Position numbers and translations under genes: made by a program
In this document: positions 31,201 through 35,831 of the stretch, piece after piece
Numbering within the stretch: the first letter of the stretch is position 1
How the letters are laid out: every line of letters begins with the position of its first letter
Notes under the pieces: model-generated
Databases searched by the model: none
What the model saw: only the letters and a program-made list of their open reading frames with translations
What the model was told of the DNA's origin: nothing
Source: Conchocele bisecta
Taxonomy: Eukaryota > Mollusca > Bivalvia > Lucinida > Thyasiridae
Assembly (NCBI GenBank): GCA_029237695.1
Contig: CM055267.1
Location: forward strand, 12,675,043 to 12,739,042
DNA: 64,000 bases
Direction of reading: 5' to 3'

Positions 31201-31549
31201 AATGCATATATTTCATGATTAAAAGTATGCAGAATTATTATACTGAATTTATTACATTATCACAGCCAAATTGGCTGTGATAATGTAATAAATTCAGTAT
31301 AATAAAAATTAATAAATTTATCATAAAATTGAAAATTTCTCCCTCAAAGTATACTTTGCTACTAAAGTATACTTTGCAATGTTGATGAAATAGGCTACTG
31401 GAATCATGTCAGTGGCGATGGAAACTTACCTCTAATGTCCTGTCGAAGTCTGGCTTGATGGAGCGCAGGTGCTTCACGACGGGAAATATGGACAACACGG
31501 CACTGAACTCATGCCGACCAATATTCTTTCTGGCAAAGGCAGCCAGTGT
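7222..31549 (-). CDS. EXOC7: EXOC7 (Exo70), exocyst complex subunit; partial, nine exons
   Basis: Gene-level entry. Coding segments in transcript order are 31549-31430, 30718-30659, 28053-27952, 23382-23316, 17884-17834, 15446-15378, 9344-9276, 8429-8309 and 7317-7222, all minus strand. All have AG acceptors and GT donors, and the phases join without a frameshift (0,0,0,1,1,1,1,2,2 at the exon ends). From memory of vertebrate EXOC7, the matching landmarks are FP(I/V)(L/V)(R/K)HL..(T/I)KP(E/D)FD, GAKALE(D/E)F, NIKNDPDK, DGTVHELT.N, LFL.QL.D..ETAGAML, KVL..L.LNL and NNYNY(I/L)LKS. Exo70 is a rod-like helical protein that tethers secretory vesicles at the plasma membrane, where its C-terminal domain binds PI(4,5)P2. 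The N-terminal half and last ~120 residues were not found here. Every intron is packed with repeats. Confidence 0.9.
7611..7833. mobile_element. Fold-back element, 'tatgtggctgtgactgg' family
   Basis: Starts tatgtggttgtgactgg and ends with the inverted form cagtcacagccacaaata. The inside includes gtgtagctcctgatcaa and a gcagatcctgacagactgtg / agccgatctggatctac inverted pair. Other copies are at 19257-19455, 23045-23232 and, split by another MITE, about 17930-18430. It is non-coding and family-wide in this window. Confidence 0.65.
7868..8320. repeat. 35-bp minisatellite containing a duplicated exon end and splice donor
   Basis: Thirteen tandem copies of tgtggacaggtacatacc + ttctcatggactgtatg (35 bp, mostly exact). 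On the minus strand each unit reads GTCCATGAGAAG|GTATGTAC..., which is the last 12 bases of the EXOC7 exon ending at 8309 followed by its 5' splice site. The exon-proximal copy is the real junction; twelve more lie downstream in the intron. Long frames across it on both strands follow from the near-absence of stops and do not look like genes. Confidence 0.95.
8309..8429 (-). CDS. EXOC7: EXOC7 exon with the NNYNYLLKS motif, at the head of a donor-type minisatellite
   Basis: A 121-nt exon (phase 1 to 2) encoding KVLSALGLNLSNKSETYA, then a segment ending LFMLNNYNYLLKSM and RR across the junction. Vertebrate EXOC7 has KVLG.LQLNLLSKSK and HNNYNYILKSLEKS here. The acceptor is ACCTGTGTTGCAG. The donor is CATGAGAAG|GTATGT. 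The last 12 exon bases and first 23 intron bases form the exact 35-bp unit tandemly repeated through 7868-8320, so this exon's 3' end overlaps the first repeat copy. Confidence 0.93.
8575..9290. repeat. 30/31-bp minisatellite containing a duplicated exon end and splice donor
   Basis: About 23 copies of ttactgcagtaatcaacaaa + cttgcattta. Minus-strand units read TTGATTACTGCA|GTAAGTAAATGC. The 9276-9344 exon ends TTGGCTGATTACTGCA|GTAAGTAA, so each unit carries the exon tail and its donor. Units at 8600-9040 are homogeneous (TTTGTTGATTA). Those at 9040-9290, near the exon, are diverged but keep the exon-like TTGGCTGATTA form. Confidence 0.92.
9276..9344 (-). CDS. EXOC7: EXOC7 exon at the head of a donor-type minisatellite
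   Basis: A 69-nt, phase 1 to 1 exon encoding EQAAASEAVDDRKSRLKLA then DYC. It corresponds to the vertebrate Ser-rich linker and RLLSTYIC segment just before KVLG.L.LNL. The acceptor is GACATGTTGCAG|GAGAAC and the donor TACTGCA|GTAAGTAA. The last ~19 exon bases plus the donor are repeated downstream as the 30/31-bp array at 8575-9290. The match to vertebrates is only moderate; the phase and the clear next exon support it. Confidence 0.82.
9345..9784. other. Intronic sequence
   Basis: AT-rich, apparently unique sequence between the 9276-9344 exon and the next mobile element. No exon or RNA gene was recognised. Confidence 0.55.
9916..12406. mobile_element. Non-autonomous element with internal 158-bp tandem repeats (Pearl/Helitron-like)
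   Basis: The left side contains AGCTCGACTAT (9939-9949) and the right side its inverse ATAGTCGAGCT (12392-12402), followed by aaaaa. Between them are about 13-14 tandem copies of a 158-bp core (gtacaagcttgactaaaaac ... attccat), then the short run gacggtgacgccgacg. Bivalve Pearl elements, later placed near Helitrons, are described as short flanks around arrays of ~160-bp cores, which fits. No protein is encoded. It is inserted within the element spanning 9785-13297. Confidence 0.7.
9975..12320. repeat. 158-bp tandem repeat with a 22-bp sub-repeat
   Basis: The caagcttgac landmark recurs at 11631, 11812, 11970 and 12128. Spacing is 158 bp, or longer by about 23 bp where ggttgactaaaaaccttaac is doubled. 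Two alternating subtypes exist: one with ggagatgaagttgtccaagt and one with gagaaaaggttgtccaagt. The alternation indicates dimer expansion in part of the array. Confidence 0.85.
13298..13658. other. Intronic sequence
   Basis: AT-rich stretch between two mobile elements with no recognisable exon, RNA gene or repeat. Confidence 0.5.
13659..14012 (+). mobile_element. SINE-like dispersed repeat, copy 1
   Basis: Runs from ggggttcatccttaccgg to ggccgttaaacactaataaa and caaac. A second copy lies in opposite orientation at 25795-26152 with only scattered differences. On the complementary strand the sequence starts gtttaacggcctatcaacag and contains GGTTCRATCC-like bases resembling a Pol III B box, so a tRNA-related SINE is possible and the sense strand is uncertain. 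The 107-codon frame through it looks like a shadow. Confidence 0.6.
14264..14453. mobile_element. TTAA-type MITE, 'ttaaccctttcaacactaca' family
   Basis: Begins TTAACCCTTTCAACACTACA and ends gaagggtca, an imperfect inverse. The inside contains gtttgcaaacagtgtagatc and ccattccagttattttgggg. The longer relative at 28096-28489 has TTAA at both ends in the opposite orientation, and a split relative spans about 21000-21682. Confidence 0.55.
14454..15348. other. Intronic sequence
   Basis: No exon with supported splice sites recognised. It includes an imperfect inverted patch around gtagctgtgaataaaataat / gccacagct near 15030-15060. Confidence 0.45.
15378..15446 (-). CDS. EXOC7: Probable EXOC7 cassette exon
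   Basis: A 69-nt, phase 1 to 1 segment encoding SDGQGLQTLVFQFTAMFES then GLDG. The acceptor is CATGTTTGTTACAG|GA and the donor GATG|GTAACA. It joins the 17834 exon (CTG G|GA) and the 9344 exon (G|GA GAA) in frame. If the donor is not used, translation continues nine codons to a TAA at 15349-15351, so an alternative terminal exon is possible. It falls where EXOC7 proteins vary most, so similarity gives little help. Confidence 0.65.
15581..15681. repeat. 50-bp tandem duplication
   Basis: Two adjacent copies of agacaacatatagatgctgt followed by cga(a)ggctggcac..tgatggataaatag, differing at a few positions. A simple local duplication in the intron. Confidence 0.85.
16140..16475. mobile_element. 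Bivalve 'gacggacggacgg' dispersed element
   Basis: Starts near caaacaagaaatgtgtctgt, contains two 'gacgga' runs (about 16228-16246 and 16404-16425) and ends cgtttcttcgaaacccggtg gcata. I recognise this as a common bivalve repeat. It is non-coding here. Confidence 0.55.
16658..16724. mobile_element. Short palindromic element
   Basis: A near-perfect inverted repeat: acagtagaacatctctaaac cagacaccctggg is followed directly by ccccagggtgtctggtttag aaatgttccactgt. The size (67 bp) suggests a minimal MITE or solo fold-back end. A related fragment, cccagggtgtccggtttgga, occurs near 21045. Confidence 0.7.
17463..17680. mobile_element. MITE, 'gtttcactaaac' family, copy 1
   Basis: Terminal inverted repeats gtttcactaaactttgtacg... 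and ...cata tgaagtttagtgaaac, roughly 30 bp each. The internal segment ggatcgtctggaaatttcaa is shared with the copy at 22474-22688. No coding capacity. Confidence 0.75.
17834..17884 (-). CDS. EXOC7: Probable EXOC7 cassette exon (51 nt, or a 21-nt microexon)
   Basis: Minus strand: a possible acceptor CACTATTAG at 17885 and a strong donor CTGG|GTAAGT at 17833. The exon is phase 1 to 1 and would encode DVPNVCLPTPGLIGKDLG, joining both neighbours in frame. A second acceptor with a better pyrimidine tract (TTTGTTTGCCCACCCCAG) would start the exon at 17854, giving a 21-nt microexon GLIGKDLG in the same phase. Vertebrate EXOC7 has a variable, less conserved stretch here (between ETAGAML and KVLG.L), so homology neither proves nor excludes it. 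The claim rests on phase, splice sites and raised GC. Confidence 0.6.
18047..18349. mobile_element. 303-bp fold-back MITE, copy 1, 3-bp target duplication CAG
   Basis: TIRs of about 59 bp begin TAGCCGATTTCATCAAAATT and end with its inverse, ...GATGAAATCGGCTA. A second nested palindrome sits in the middle (ttatcacagcca / tggctgtgataa). It is flanked by CAG on both sides (18044-18046, 18350-18352). It interrupts a copy of the 'tatgtggctgtgactgg' element. The copy at 31095-31397 is also 303 bp and is flanked by CTG on both sides. Confidence 0.88.
18572..18892. mobile_element. MITE with 15-bp perfect TIR CAGAGCTCCAGATAA, copy 1
   Basis: Starts CAGAGCTCCAGATAA at 18572 and ends with the exact inverse at 18892. 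Internal ttagttgagctac...gcagctcaaataagtga is a second inverted pair. The copy at 27146-27932 is the same element with another MITE inserted. Confidence 0.8.
19006..19228. mobile_element. piggyBac-like MITE, TTAA target site, TIR CCCTTAGACCGCTA
   Basis: TTAA|CCCTTAGACCGCTACACA at the left; ATAGCGGTGTAAGGG|TTAA at the right. Subterminal gtcgtctgctgttg / cagcagacgac inverted repeats and a central duplicated hairpin gcactttagaatcatttcc. No transposase. Confidence 0.82.
19257..19455. mobile_element. Fold-back element, 'tatgtggctgtgactgg' family
   Basis: Begins gtgtctgtgactggagaaat and ends ccccatttctccattcagag ccacatatta. The inside has the gcagatcctgatcagactgt / cagtctgatctggatctac inverted pair. 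Diverged ends; non-coding. Confidence 0.65.
19650..20510. mobile_element. Bivalve dispersed element with 'gaccaaaggtcaaggtcatg'-type internal repeats
   Basis: Contains two imperfect ~180-bp tandem units (aaatggctaaatgtttcagc... and aaaatggctaagtgattcag...), each with gaaggtcacaaaggtcaa and a following cacacatgttcaggtga. These end in a ggacgtatggacgtatggac tract and cacacagggggcataataat. The left boundary is approximate. I treat the frames across it as shadows. Confidence 0.5.
22474..22688. mobile_element. MITE, 'gtttcactaaac' family, copy 2
   Basis: Starts gcccgtttcactaaacttcg and ends with the inverse ...aagtttagtgaaatggccc. Internally near-identical to the copy at 17463-17680, including gaaaacattgttaatgt. 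Confidence 0.75.
23045..23232. mobile_element. Fold-back element, 'tatgtggctgtgactgg' family, best-preserved ends
   Basis: Left end tatgtggctgtgattggaga aatggggcttat; right end ataagccccatttctccagt cacagccacata, about 32-bp inverted repeats with one mismatch. Lies in the intron about 80 bp from the donor of the 23316-23382 exon. Confidence 0.8.
23316..23382 (-). CDS. EXOC7: EXOC7 exon whose 3' splice site is the end of a minisatellite
   Basis: This 67-nt exon (phase 0 to 1) encodes VVLFLEQLQDYVETAGAMLL then MH, matching the vertebrate LFLQQL.D.QETAGAML helix. The acceptor reads CCGGTTGTGTTACAG|GTGGTCC. The 15 intron bases CCGGTTGTGTTACAG are exactly the 3' part of the adjacent 28-bp repeat unit, so the functional acceptor is the last copy in the array. 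The donor is CACG|GTAAGT. A fold-back element (23045-23232) begins about 80 bp downstream in the intron. Confidence 0.93.
23383..25480. repeat. 28-bp minisatellite carrying a splice-acceptor sequence
   Basis: About 74 copies of ctgtaacacaaccggggtac + atggtcta. On the minus strand each unit ends ...CCGGTTGTGTTACAG. The unit bordering 23383 supplies the actual acceptor of the EXOC7 exon 23316-23382. Variants alternate ccgggg, ctgtgg, caggg and cgttta in the middle. Frames seen in the array are not genes. Confidence 0.95.
25481..25794. repeat. Diverged extension of the minisatellite, ~24-bp unit
   Basis: Unit cagtcagtggtacatggtct acta. It keeps the ggtacatggtctact core of the 28-bp unit but replaces the acceptor part. 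It continues beyond the SINE-like insertion at 26190-26350, so the insertion split the array. Confidence 0.85.
25795..26152 (-). mobile_element. SINE-like dispersed repeat, copy 2, inserted in the minisatellite
   Basis: Inverse copy of 13659-14012, starting gtttgtttgtttattagtgt and ending ggatgaacccc. It is bordered on both sides by array sequence ctacagtcag, so it jumped into the existing minisatellite. The target duplication cannot be separated from the array period. Confidence 0.65.
26190..26352. repeat. Minisatellite, segment after the SINE-like insertion
   Basis: Continuation of the ~24-bp units (cagtcagtggtacatggtct acta), six or so copies, then about 170 bp of non-repeat sequence up to the 27-bp block. 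Confidence 0.8.
26526..27075. repeat. 27-bp minisatellite with an 81-bp higher-order period
   Basis: Units of 27 bp share ggtacatgg and alternate in threes: agctaatggtacatggttca.., agccagtggtacatggccca.. and ggccagtggtacatggcata... Because 27 is a multiple of three, frames of 130-157 codons stay open on both strands as 9-residue repeats. I do not annotate them as genes: they start and stop with the array. Confidence 0.88.
27146..27932. mobile_element. MITE with TIR CAGAGCTCCAGATAA, copy 2, interrupted
   Basis: Left end cagagctccagataaggtgc at 27146; right end cttatctgcagctctg at 27932. The flanks match the copy at 18572-18892 throughout. The interior is interrupted at the sequence aatact by the 439-bp element 27288-27726. 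Confidence 0.8.
27288..27726. mobile_element. 439-bp palindromic element, 5-bp target duplication ATACT
   Basis: TIR CAAGGTGCATGATCACGTGG / inverse ccacgtgatcatacaccttg, followed by (ca)acaacaacaacaa. ATACT lies on both sides (27283-27287, 27727-27731); the empty-site relative at 18572-18892 has it once. The two arms match again near the centre, where acgaagaatcgatttccgtgtc meets its inverse. Both arms, read outward to inward, give similar peptides (IWWSREFG / IWWSRYFG and EESISVS), so the palindrome may have formed from two copies of a coding fragment. Confidence 0.75.
27952..28053 (-). CDS. EXOC7: EXOC7 exon with the NIKNDPDK / DGTVHELT signature
   Basis: This 102-nt exon encodes 34 residues: GAKALEEFIGNIKNDPDK, then ASNMPRDGTVHELTNN. 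This is the most diagnostic stretch in the window, nearly identical to vertebrate EXOC7. The acceptor is GAGTTTAG|GGG and the donor AAT|GTAAGT. The exon lies 19 bp from the outer fold-back element ending at 27932. The following intron contains the 28-bp acceptor-type minisatellite. Confidence 0.95.
28096..28489. mobile_element. TTAA-type MITE, long copy
   Basis: TTAACCATTTCACCCC at the left and tgtagtgttgaaaggg|TTAA at the right. It contains cggctcatcaggatctgcat and gatctggatctacactgttt as an internal inverted pair. Starts 42 bp from the 27952-28053 exon. Confidence 0.65.
28517..29325. mobile_element. Bivalve dispersed element with three ~170-bp internal repeats
   Basis: Starts cagtaagcgaggcttacgga and ends with the hairpin atacccccccacaactcgtt gtggggggtat. 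Internal units share gaccttgaccttgggatcag cgggggttgg; the landmark recurs at 28861 and 29030 with a diverged first unit near 28705. Two gacggacggac tracts follow. The ORFs inside are short and follow the repeat. Confidence 0.65.
29326..30252. other. Intronic sequence with repeat fragments
   Basis: Contains fragments of a repeat related to others here (gaccttgaccttgagaattt near 29888) and a short gcggatgacgcggacagcgc tract at 30023. No exon recognised. Confidence 0.45.
30253..30497. mobile_element. TTAA-flanked MITE, diverged
   Basis: TTAACTCTTTGCATGC at the left and gcatacaaagagTTAA at the right. The inside has an imperfect central hairpin (ttagaatcgag / gtgattctaa) and a tagcagacgata motif reminiscent of the CCCTTAGACC family. 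Confidence 0.55.
30659..30718 (-). CDS. EXOC7: EXOC7 small exon
   Basis: This 60-nt exon (20 codons, phase 0 to 0) ends in AKLASLLSTLGST, where vertebrate EXOC7 has the KNKLPGLITSMETI helix directly before GAKALE. The acceptor is CCATTTGCAG. The donor ACG|GTGGGT is weaker than its neighbours. Exon length and phase fit exactly between the 31430 and 28053 exons. The sequence is less conserved than its neighbours, but GC content rises sharply over just these bases. Confidence 0.82.
30793..30985. mobile_element. piggyBac-like MITE, degenerate copy
   Basis: Retains tatcgtctcctgtttattgt on the left, cagcagacaacaa on the right, and the centre gaatcatttcaaatggaaat gattcta. The termini are eroded. 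It ends about 105 bp before the next MITE. Confidence 0.5.
31095..31397. mobile_element. 303-bp fold-back MITE, copy 2, 3-bp target duplication CTG
   Basis: Same length and structure as 18047-18349: TAGCCTATTTCATCAACATT ... inverse ...GATGAAATAGGCTA, with the same central ttatcacagccaaattggct gtgataa palindrome. CTG occurs on both sides (31092-31094, 31398-31400). Lies 32 bp inside the intron after the 31430-31549 exon. Confidence 0.88.
31430..31549 (-). CDS. EXOC7: EXOC7 exon, central helical region
   Basis: This 120-nt, phase 0 to 0 exon encodes 40 residues, including ARKNIGRHEFSAVLSIFP and VVKHLRSIKPDFDRTLE. These align with the vertebrate EXOC7 segment that reads ARKAIVRHDFSTVL..FPILRHL..TKPEFD (from memory). 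The acceptor is TTTTTTCCAG and the donor is GAG|GTAAGT, both strong. A 303-bp MITE (31095-31397) sits 32 bp into the following intron. No earlier exon was found between here and the right end, so the upstream intron would be over 32 kb and would contain the 131-bp satellite. Confidence 0.92.
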
Positions 31550-31648
31550 CTGGAAAAAACATTGTTGCTCAATAGAACACCTATTGCAGTATTCGAGCAT
31601 AAATCTGACATGAAATCAAATGGATATTATTTGAGGAGTAATAATATA

Positions 31649-31879
31649 GGAATGAATGGCCTTTTTGTGGAATTTATCGGGGTATAAACTTGGAAAAGTC
31701 GCGGGAATACTGGATGAAGGCCGGAAGGCCTCGTCCAGTATTCCCGCGACTTTTCCAAGTTTATACCCCGATAAATTCCACGGGAATACTGGATGAAGGC
31801 CGGAAGGCCTCGTCCAGTATTCCCGCGACTTTTCCAAGTTTATATCCCCGATAAATTCCACAAAAAGGCCATTCATTCC
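31649..31879. mobile_element. Fold-back element with a duplicated arm
   Basis: Left arm ggaatgaatggcctttttgt..., right arm the exact inverse. The inner part 31703-31781 (79 bp) is repeated directly at 31782-31861 with one extra base, so a single left arm faces two right arms. Every arm pairs almost perfectly, including gcgggaatactggatgaagg. Non-coding. It lies 100 bp upstream of the 31430-31549 exon. Confidence 0.85.
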
Positions 31880-32353
31880 TTATAATTCCAGCATTTGAAA
31901 TAAATTCATCAAGAAAATGTGTTTATTTTCCGTTTTCTTAATAATTATTTTAACTGCGCCTGACGGTTACGGAAAGTAGTTCGGCATGGAGTTTACTGGG
32001 ATATAAATTCTGGACAGAGACTTGCTACGGACCAATCAAATGTTAGGGAATTGTGTAAATATTTTTGTGCTGGAATTATTAGGTAATAGGTTTCATTTTC
32101 TTAATGAGACCCATGTATCGCGAGCATAAGAACATAACACATTTGCTAACACAAGGTAAACATAACAACTGAGTGACCTTGGGCATTCAGACATGATGGC
32201 ATGCACAACAAACCAGTATGTCTAGATACACAGTGTTGATAATATTATCATCATCAGTAAAAGGATTTATAATTCACCCATCTTTCTAAGCCAATCGCTG
32301 GCCAGTATTACACTCCACTTATTTCACATATTACAAGAGTTAACCCCAATAAG
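31880..32353. other. Intronic sequence
   Basis: Contains an inverted pair taattccagca (31880s) / tgctggaattatta (32070s), which may be the outer shell around the fold-back element before it. No exon recognised. Confidence 0.45.
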
Positions 32354-32564
32354 TTAACCCTTAGACCGCTACGCACAACAATTGTCGTCTGCTGTTGCTT
32401 TTATATCTTCTCAATAAAAACATGGTTCAATGGAAATGATTCTGAAGTGCTGTCAAAGCATGTTGTAAATTATTCTAAAGTGCTGTCAAAGCATGTTTTT
32501 GATGATAAAAATGTAAAATAAACAGCAGACGACAAAAACATTAAGATAGCGGTCTAAGGGTTAA
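32354..32564. mobile_element. piggyBac-like MITE, TIR CCCTTAGACCGCTA
   Basis: TTAA|CCCTTAGACCGCTACGCA ... ATAGCGGTCTAAGGG|TTAA; ends are perfect inverses for at least 15 bp. The centre contains two related half-palindromes (gattctgaagtgctgtcaaa, tattctaaagtgctgtcaaa). Confidence 0.87.
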
Positions 32565-32752
32565 TTATTACCAGATGTAATGACTATCTGTTTGATAGGA
32601 AATGGAAAATAAATACTTGCATGGGGATTGCATTATAAAGCGGGCTAATTATAAGTATGTTATTGTTCACATATACTAAAAAGTTATTGTGAAAATAAAC
32701 AAACTTTGTGTGCTTGGAATATAGTCAGCATACAGTGGGTGTTTGAAATATG

Positions 32753-32997
32753 TTAACCCTTAGACTGCTACACACAACAATTATCGTCTGCTGTTGCTTT
32801 TATATCCTGCCTTAATATTTCTCAATAAAAACATGGTTTGACAGCACTTCAGAATCATTTCCAATGGAAATGATTCTAAAGTGCTGTCAAACCATGTTGT
32901 AAATTATTCTAAAGTGCTGTCAAAGCATGTTTTTGATGATAAAAATGGAAAATAAACAGCAGATGACAAAACATTAAGATAGCGGTGTAAGGGTTAA
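32753..32997. mobile_element. piggyBac-like MITE, second copy 190 bp away
   Basis: TTAA|CCCTTAGACTGCTACACA ... ATAGCGGTGTAAGGG|TTAA, with the full central hairpin (gaatcatttccaatggaaat gattcta) that the previous copy has partly lost. Confidence 0.87.
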
Positions 32998-33169
32998 TGG
33001 TAATTTCATCCGGAAGAGGTAATAACCGGTTCTTTGCCATTTCTGACTAAATGGAAGTTTGTATCTGTTCAAAAGCATGGTCATATATTTGATCAGAGCT
33101 ACATTGGTCGCAAATCCCATAAGATCCATTGTATGACCACTGTAGCTCCTGACCAAATAGCACACATCT

Positions 33170-33256
33170 GTAGCCTGTTAGAATGTATTCTAAAGTGCTG
33201 CCAAACAATGTTTTCTTCTGAGAATAATTAAAAAACAAAAGCATTGTAAGGGTTAA
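33170..33256. mobile_element. Right half of a piggyBac-like MITE
   Basis: Carries tattctaaagtgctgccaaa, aagcattgtaaggg and a right TTAA. No left end is visible, so this is a solo half-copy. A fragment of the 'gtgtagctcctgatcaa' element precedes it. Confidence 0.5.
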
Positions 33257-34630
33257 CACATTTATTAAACATAACAACTGGTAGCATTGACCATGACCAT
33301 TTAGATGTGGGCACATGCACAAACAAAGGAACATGTATAGGCAAACATTGCTGCCAAAATTCAATGGATTAAGCAGGTCCAGACACACACACGCTTGTTA
33401 TCAAATATTGTCAAATTCAATAAAAGAATTAGCAGTTATTACAAAAATAAAAAAACAACTTTTAACCCATTCCATACGGAATACAGATACACAGGTATCA
33501 AACTGTTCAACCAATTCTCATCTGTTTCTTTTATTTCTTCATGAAAGTATGTTCTTACCATTCATTTCAACCATCTCTTTCAGATGTTTTAAATGAGTGG
33601 TGACTACGCATACTTTAGAGCAGAAACCATGTTTTTATTTAGAGAAAAGACGAAATAAGAAACAACAGCAGACACCAATTTTTAGTTCCGCATTCTAGGG
33701 GTCAACAGTTTCGCTAAATGCAAGGTGAACATGACACGTGATTGACCTGGAGAGTGGACATACAGGAACATGTAAATAAAGCAGCATGCTCAGACACACA
33801 TTGTAGACAAACATTATCAAAATCTGTCAAGGGATTAGGAAGTTATTGCAATAAAAAAAGTGTTGCTAATGTAAGATGGACTAATGCTATATCTCCTGCT
33901 GCCTATCAGAGAAGGGATAATGTTTTTTTTAATCTTATATTTAAGGGTAGGAATTGGCTCGAGGACCTTCCAAACCCAGGCATTTGAGCCCAAAAAGTGT
34001 CAGGGGATAATGTCTACATTGGTTTGTATAGGGTTCACTAGCAGGCATATAATCAGAATCTGATTCAACCATATTGTGGTGATTAAAATTCCATATCATC
34101 ACACAATTCTGAGTCAAAGGTGTGATAAATGATGTGGTCAGTGCAGACAATTAATGTTTGCAATTAATTACCTTCTGTGTAACTGTATTCACTCAAGAGT
34201 GACAATTCATTCTTATTACACCTGCCTTGAATAACTCAGTAACAGAAGTGAGAGTTTGCAATTACAGTGACTACTGGCTTGGGTGGCCATATGGACACAA
34301 ACAGTGGCAGATATCACTGCACTGCCAGTGGGTGCACGTATATACAGAGACCGGTCACGTCACTCATTGCTGGGATTCTCAGGACAGAGGTAAGTGTTCA
34401 CTAGCTTGACTTTCGGTGTATCCAAGTAATGTAATGACTTTGAGCCAATTCCCACCCTTTTAATATCAGCCGAACGATCGAATGTAATGAGTCACATATA
34501 ATAAAACAGAATAATTTGTGTGTAAAAATGATTTGATTGTTTAAAATAATAATAAATATTTTTCATTTCTGAAAGAAAGTATTTTAAACGTGCCAAAACA
34601 TTGATTTCAATAAAAATACATAAACATTGT
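33257..34630. other. Intronic or intergenic sequence with degraded repeats
   Basis: Holds fragments of fold-back elements (cattccatacggaatac near 33470; ttccgcattctaggggtc near 33690). It includes one splice-bounded plus-strand open segment (34273-34389) discussed as a finding. No EXOC7 exon was recognised on the minus strand. Confidence 0.45.
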
Positions 34631-34993
34631 GAATTCATCAACAATGTGACAAATCCCTGAGTCTTGGTACATGTCTAGTGCTTAGTGTATAATGTCAACT
34701 AGCACTAGACTGTGCTTCGACTGAGGGACTACAATCAACACTACAGGAGGTATGAACGAATGGAATTAATCAACAATGTGACAAATCCCTGAGTCTTGGT
34801 ACATGTCTACTGCTTAGTGTATAATGTCAACTAGCACTAGTCTGTGCTTAGACTGAGGGACTACAATCAACACTACAGGAGGTATGAAGGAATGGAATTC
34901 ATCAACAATGTGACAAATCCCTGATTCTTGGTACACGTCTGGTGCTTAGTGTATAATGTCAACTAGCACTAGCCTGTGCTTAGATTGGGGGAC
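34631..34993. repeat. 131-bp satellite, first copies
   Basis: Nearly three copies of the unit gaattcatcaacaatgtgac ... ctacaggaggtatgaacgaatg, then a break. Confidence 0.93.
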
Positions 34994-35831
34994 TTTGATC
35001 AGGGTCTACCCGGTTCCCCATTTTGTGCATAACCATCTGTTGAGGCTATACCTGTAGGGGAAATATGCATTCACAATCTAATCAGGATCTATACAGTTTC
35101 CCATATTGTACATAATCGACTATATATAACGAGCTACCCCACTAAACTACACTGTGTTCTGGTCAATACAATATTGGGCTTTGTCTACATAGAGGTATGA
35201 AAAACATTCAAGCTATTTGACAAGATATACAAACCATACACAAATTTAAAAATATATATAGTGCATGCATATTAAGTTTCATTTTCATCAATGTTCTTAA
35301 TACAAGATCGTTTATTATTGTTATTGTAGAGGAATATTAAGAATATTTATATATATATATATAGCCTTCCTGTGTGAGTTTTGAAATATATCTCCGTAAA
35401 TTAAATTGCAATAACTAAACTATATATGTCTAGAAGTCATTTGTGCTAATAAAAACATTAATTCAATGCATTATACTTTGTTTTTAACTATTTCAAAAAG
35501 ACATATAATTACTCGGCGAAATAAATATTGCAATACTATGGAGGTGACCGGTTAGACAGTTGGACTAGTATATATGTGCCATATGAAATCATGATCGATG
35601 GCAACTTAAAGTTAGACAATTGAGACATAATTAATGAGTCTTTATCACGTAGTCTCCCTTTATAATAATGCTACATGTATATTAATCACGCTTTCCCGTG
35701 GAAATATGTGCATTATTCTTCCCTTTTTCGGTAAAAATGTGCTTATTCTATGATATACTAATGATATATTGTTGAAAACGTATATAATCATAAATGTTAT
35801 TTAGGTAAGATTTGGGTAAATCGTGCTGCCG
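34994..35831. other. Spacer interrupting the satellite
   Basis: About 840 bp of AT-rich non-satellite sequence with a short TA run (tatatatatatatata at about 35347-35362). It starts inside a unit (gggggact|ttgatcaggg) and returns inside one (gctgccg|tccctgagtcttgg). No terminal inverted repeats or coding frame seen. Confidence 0.6.
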
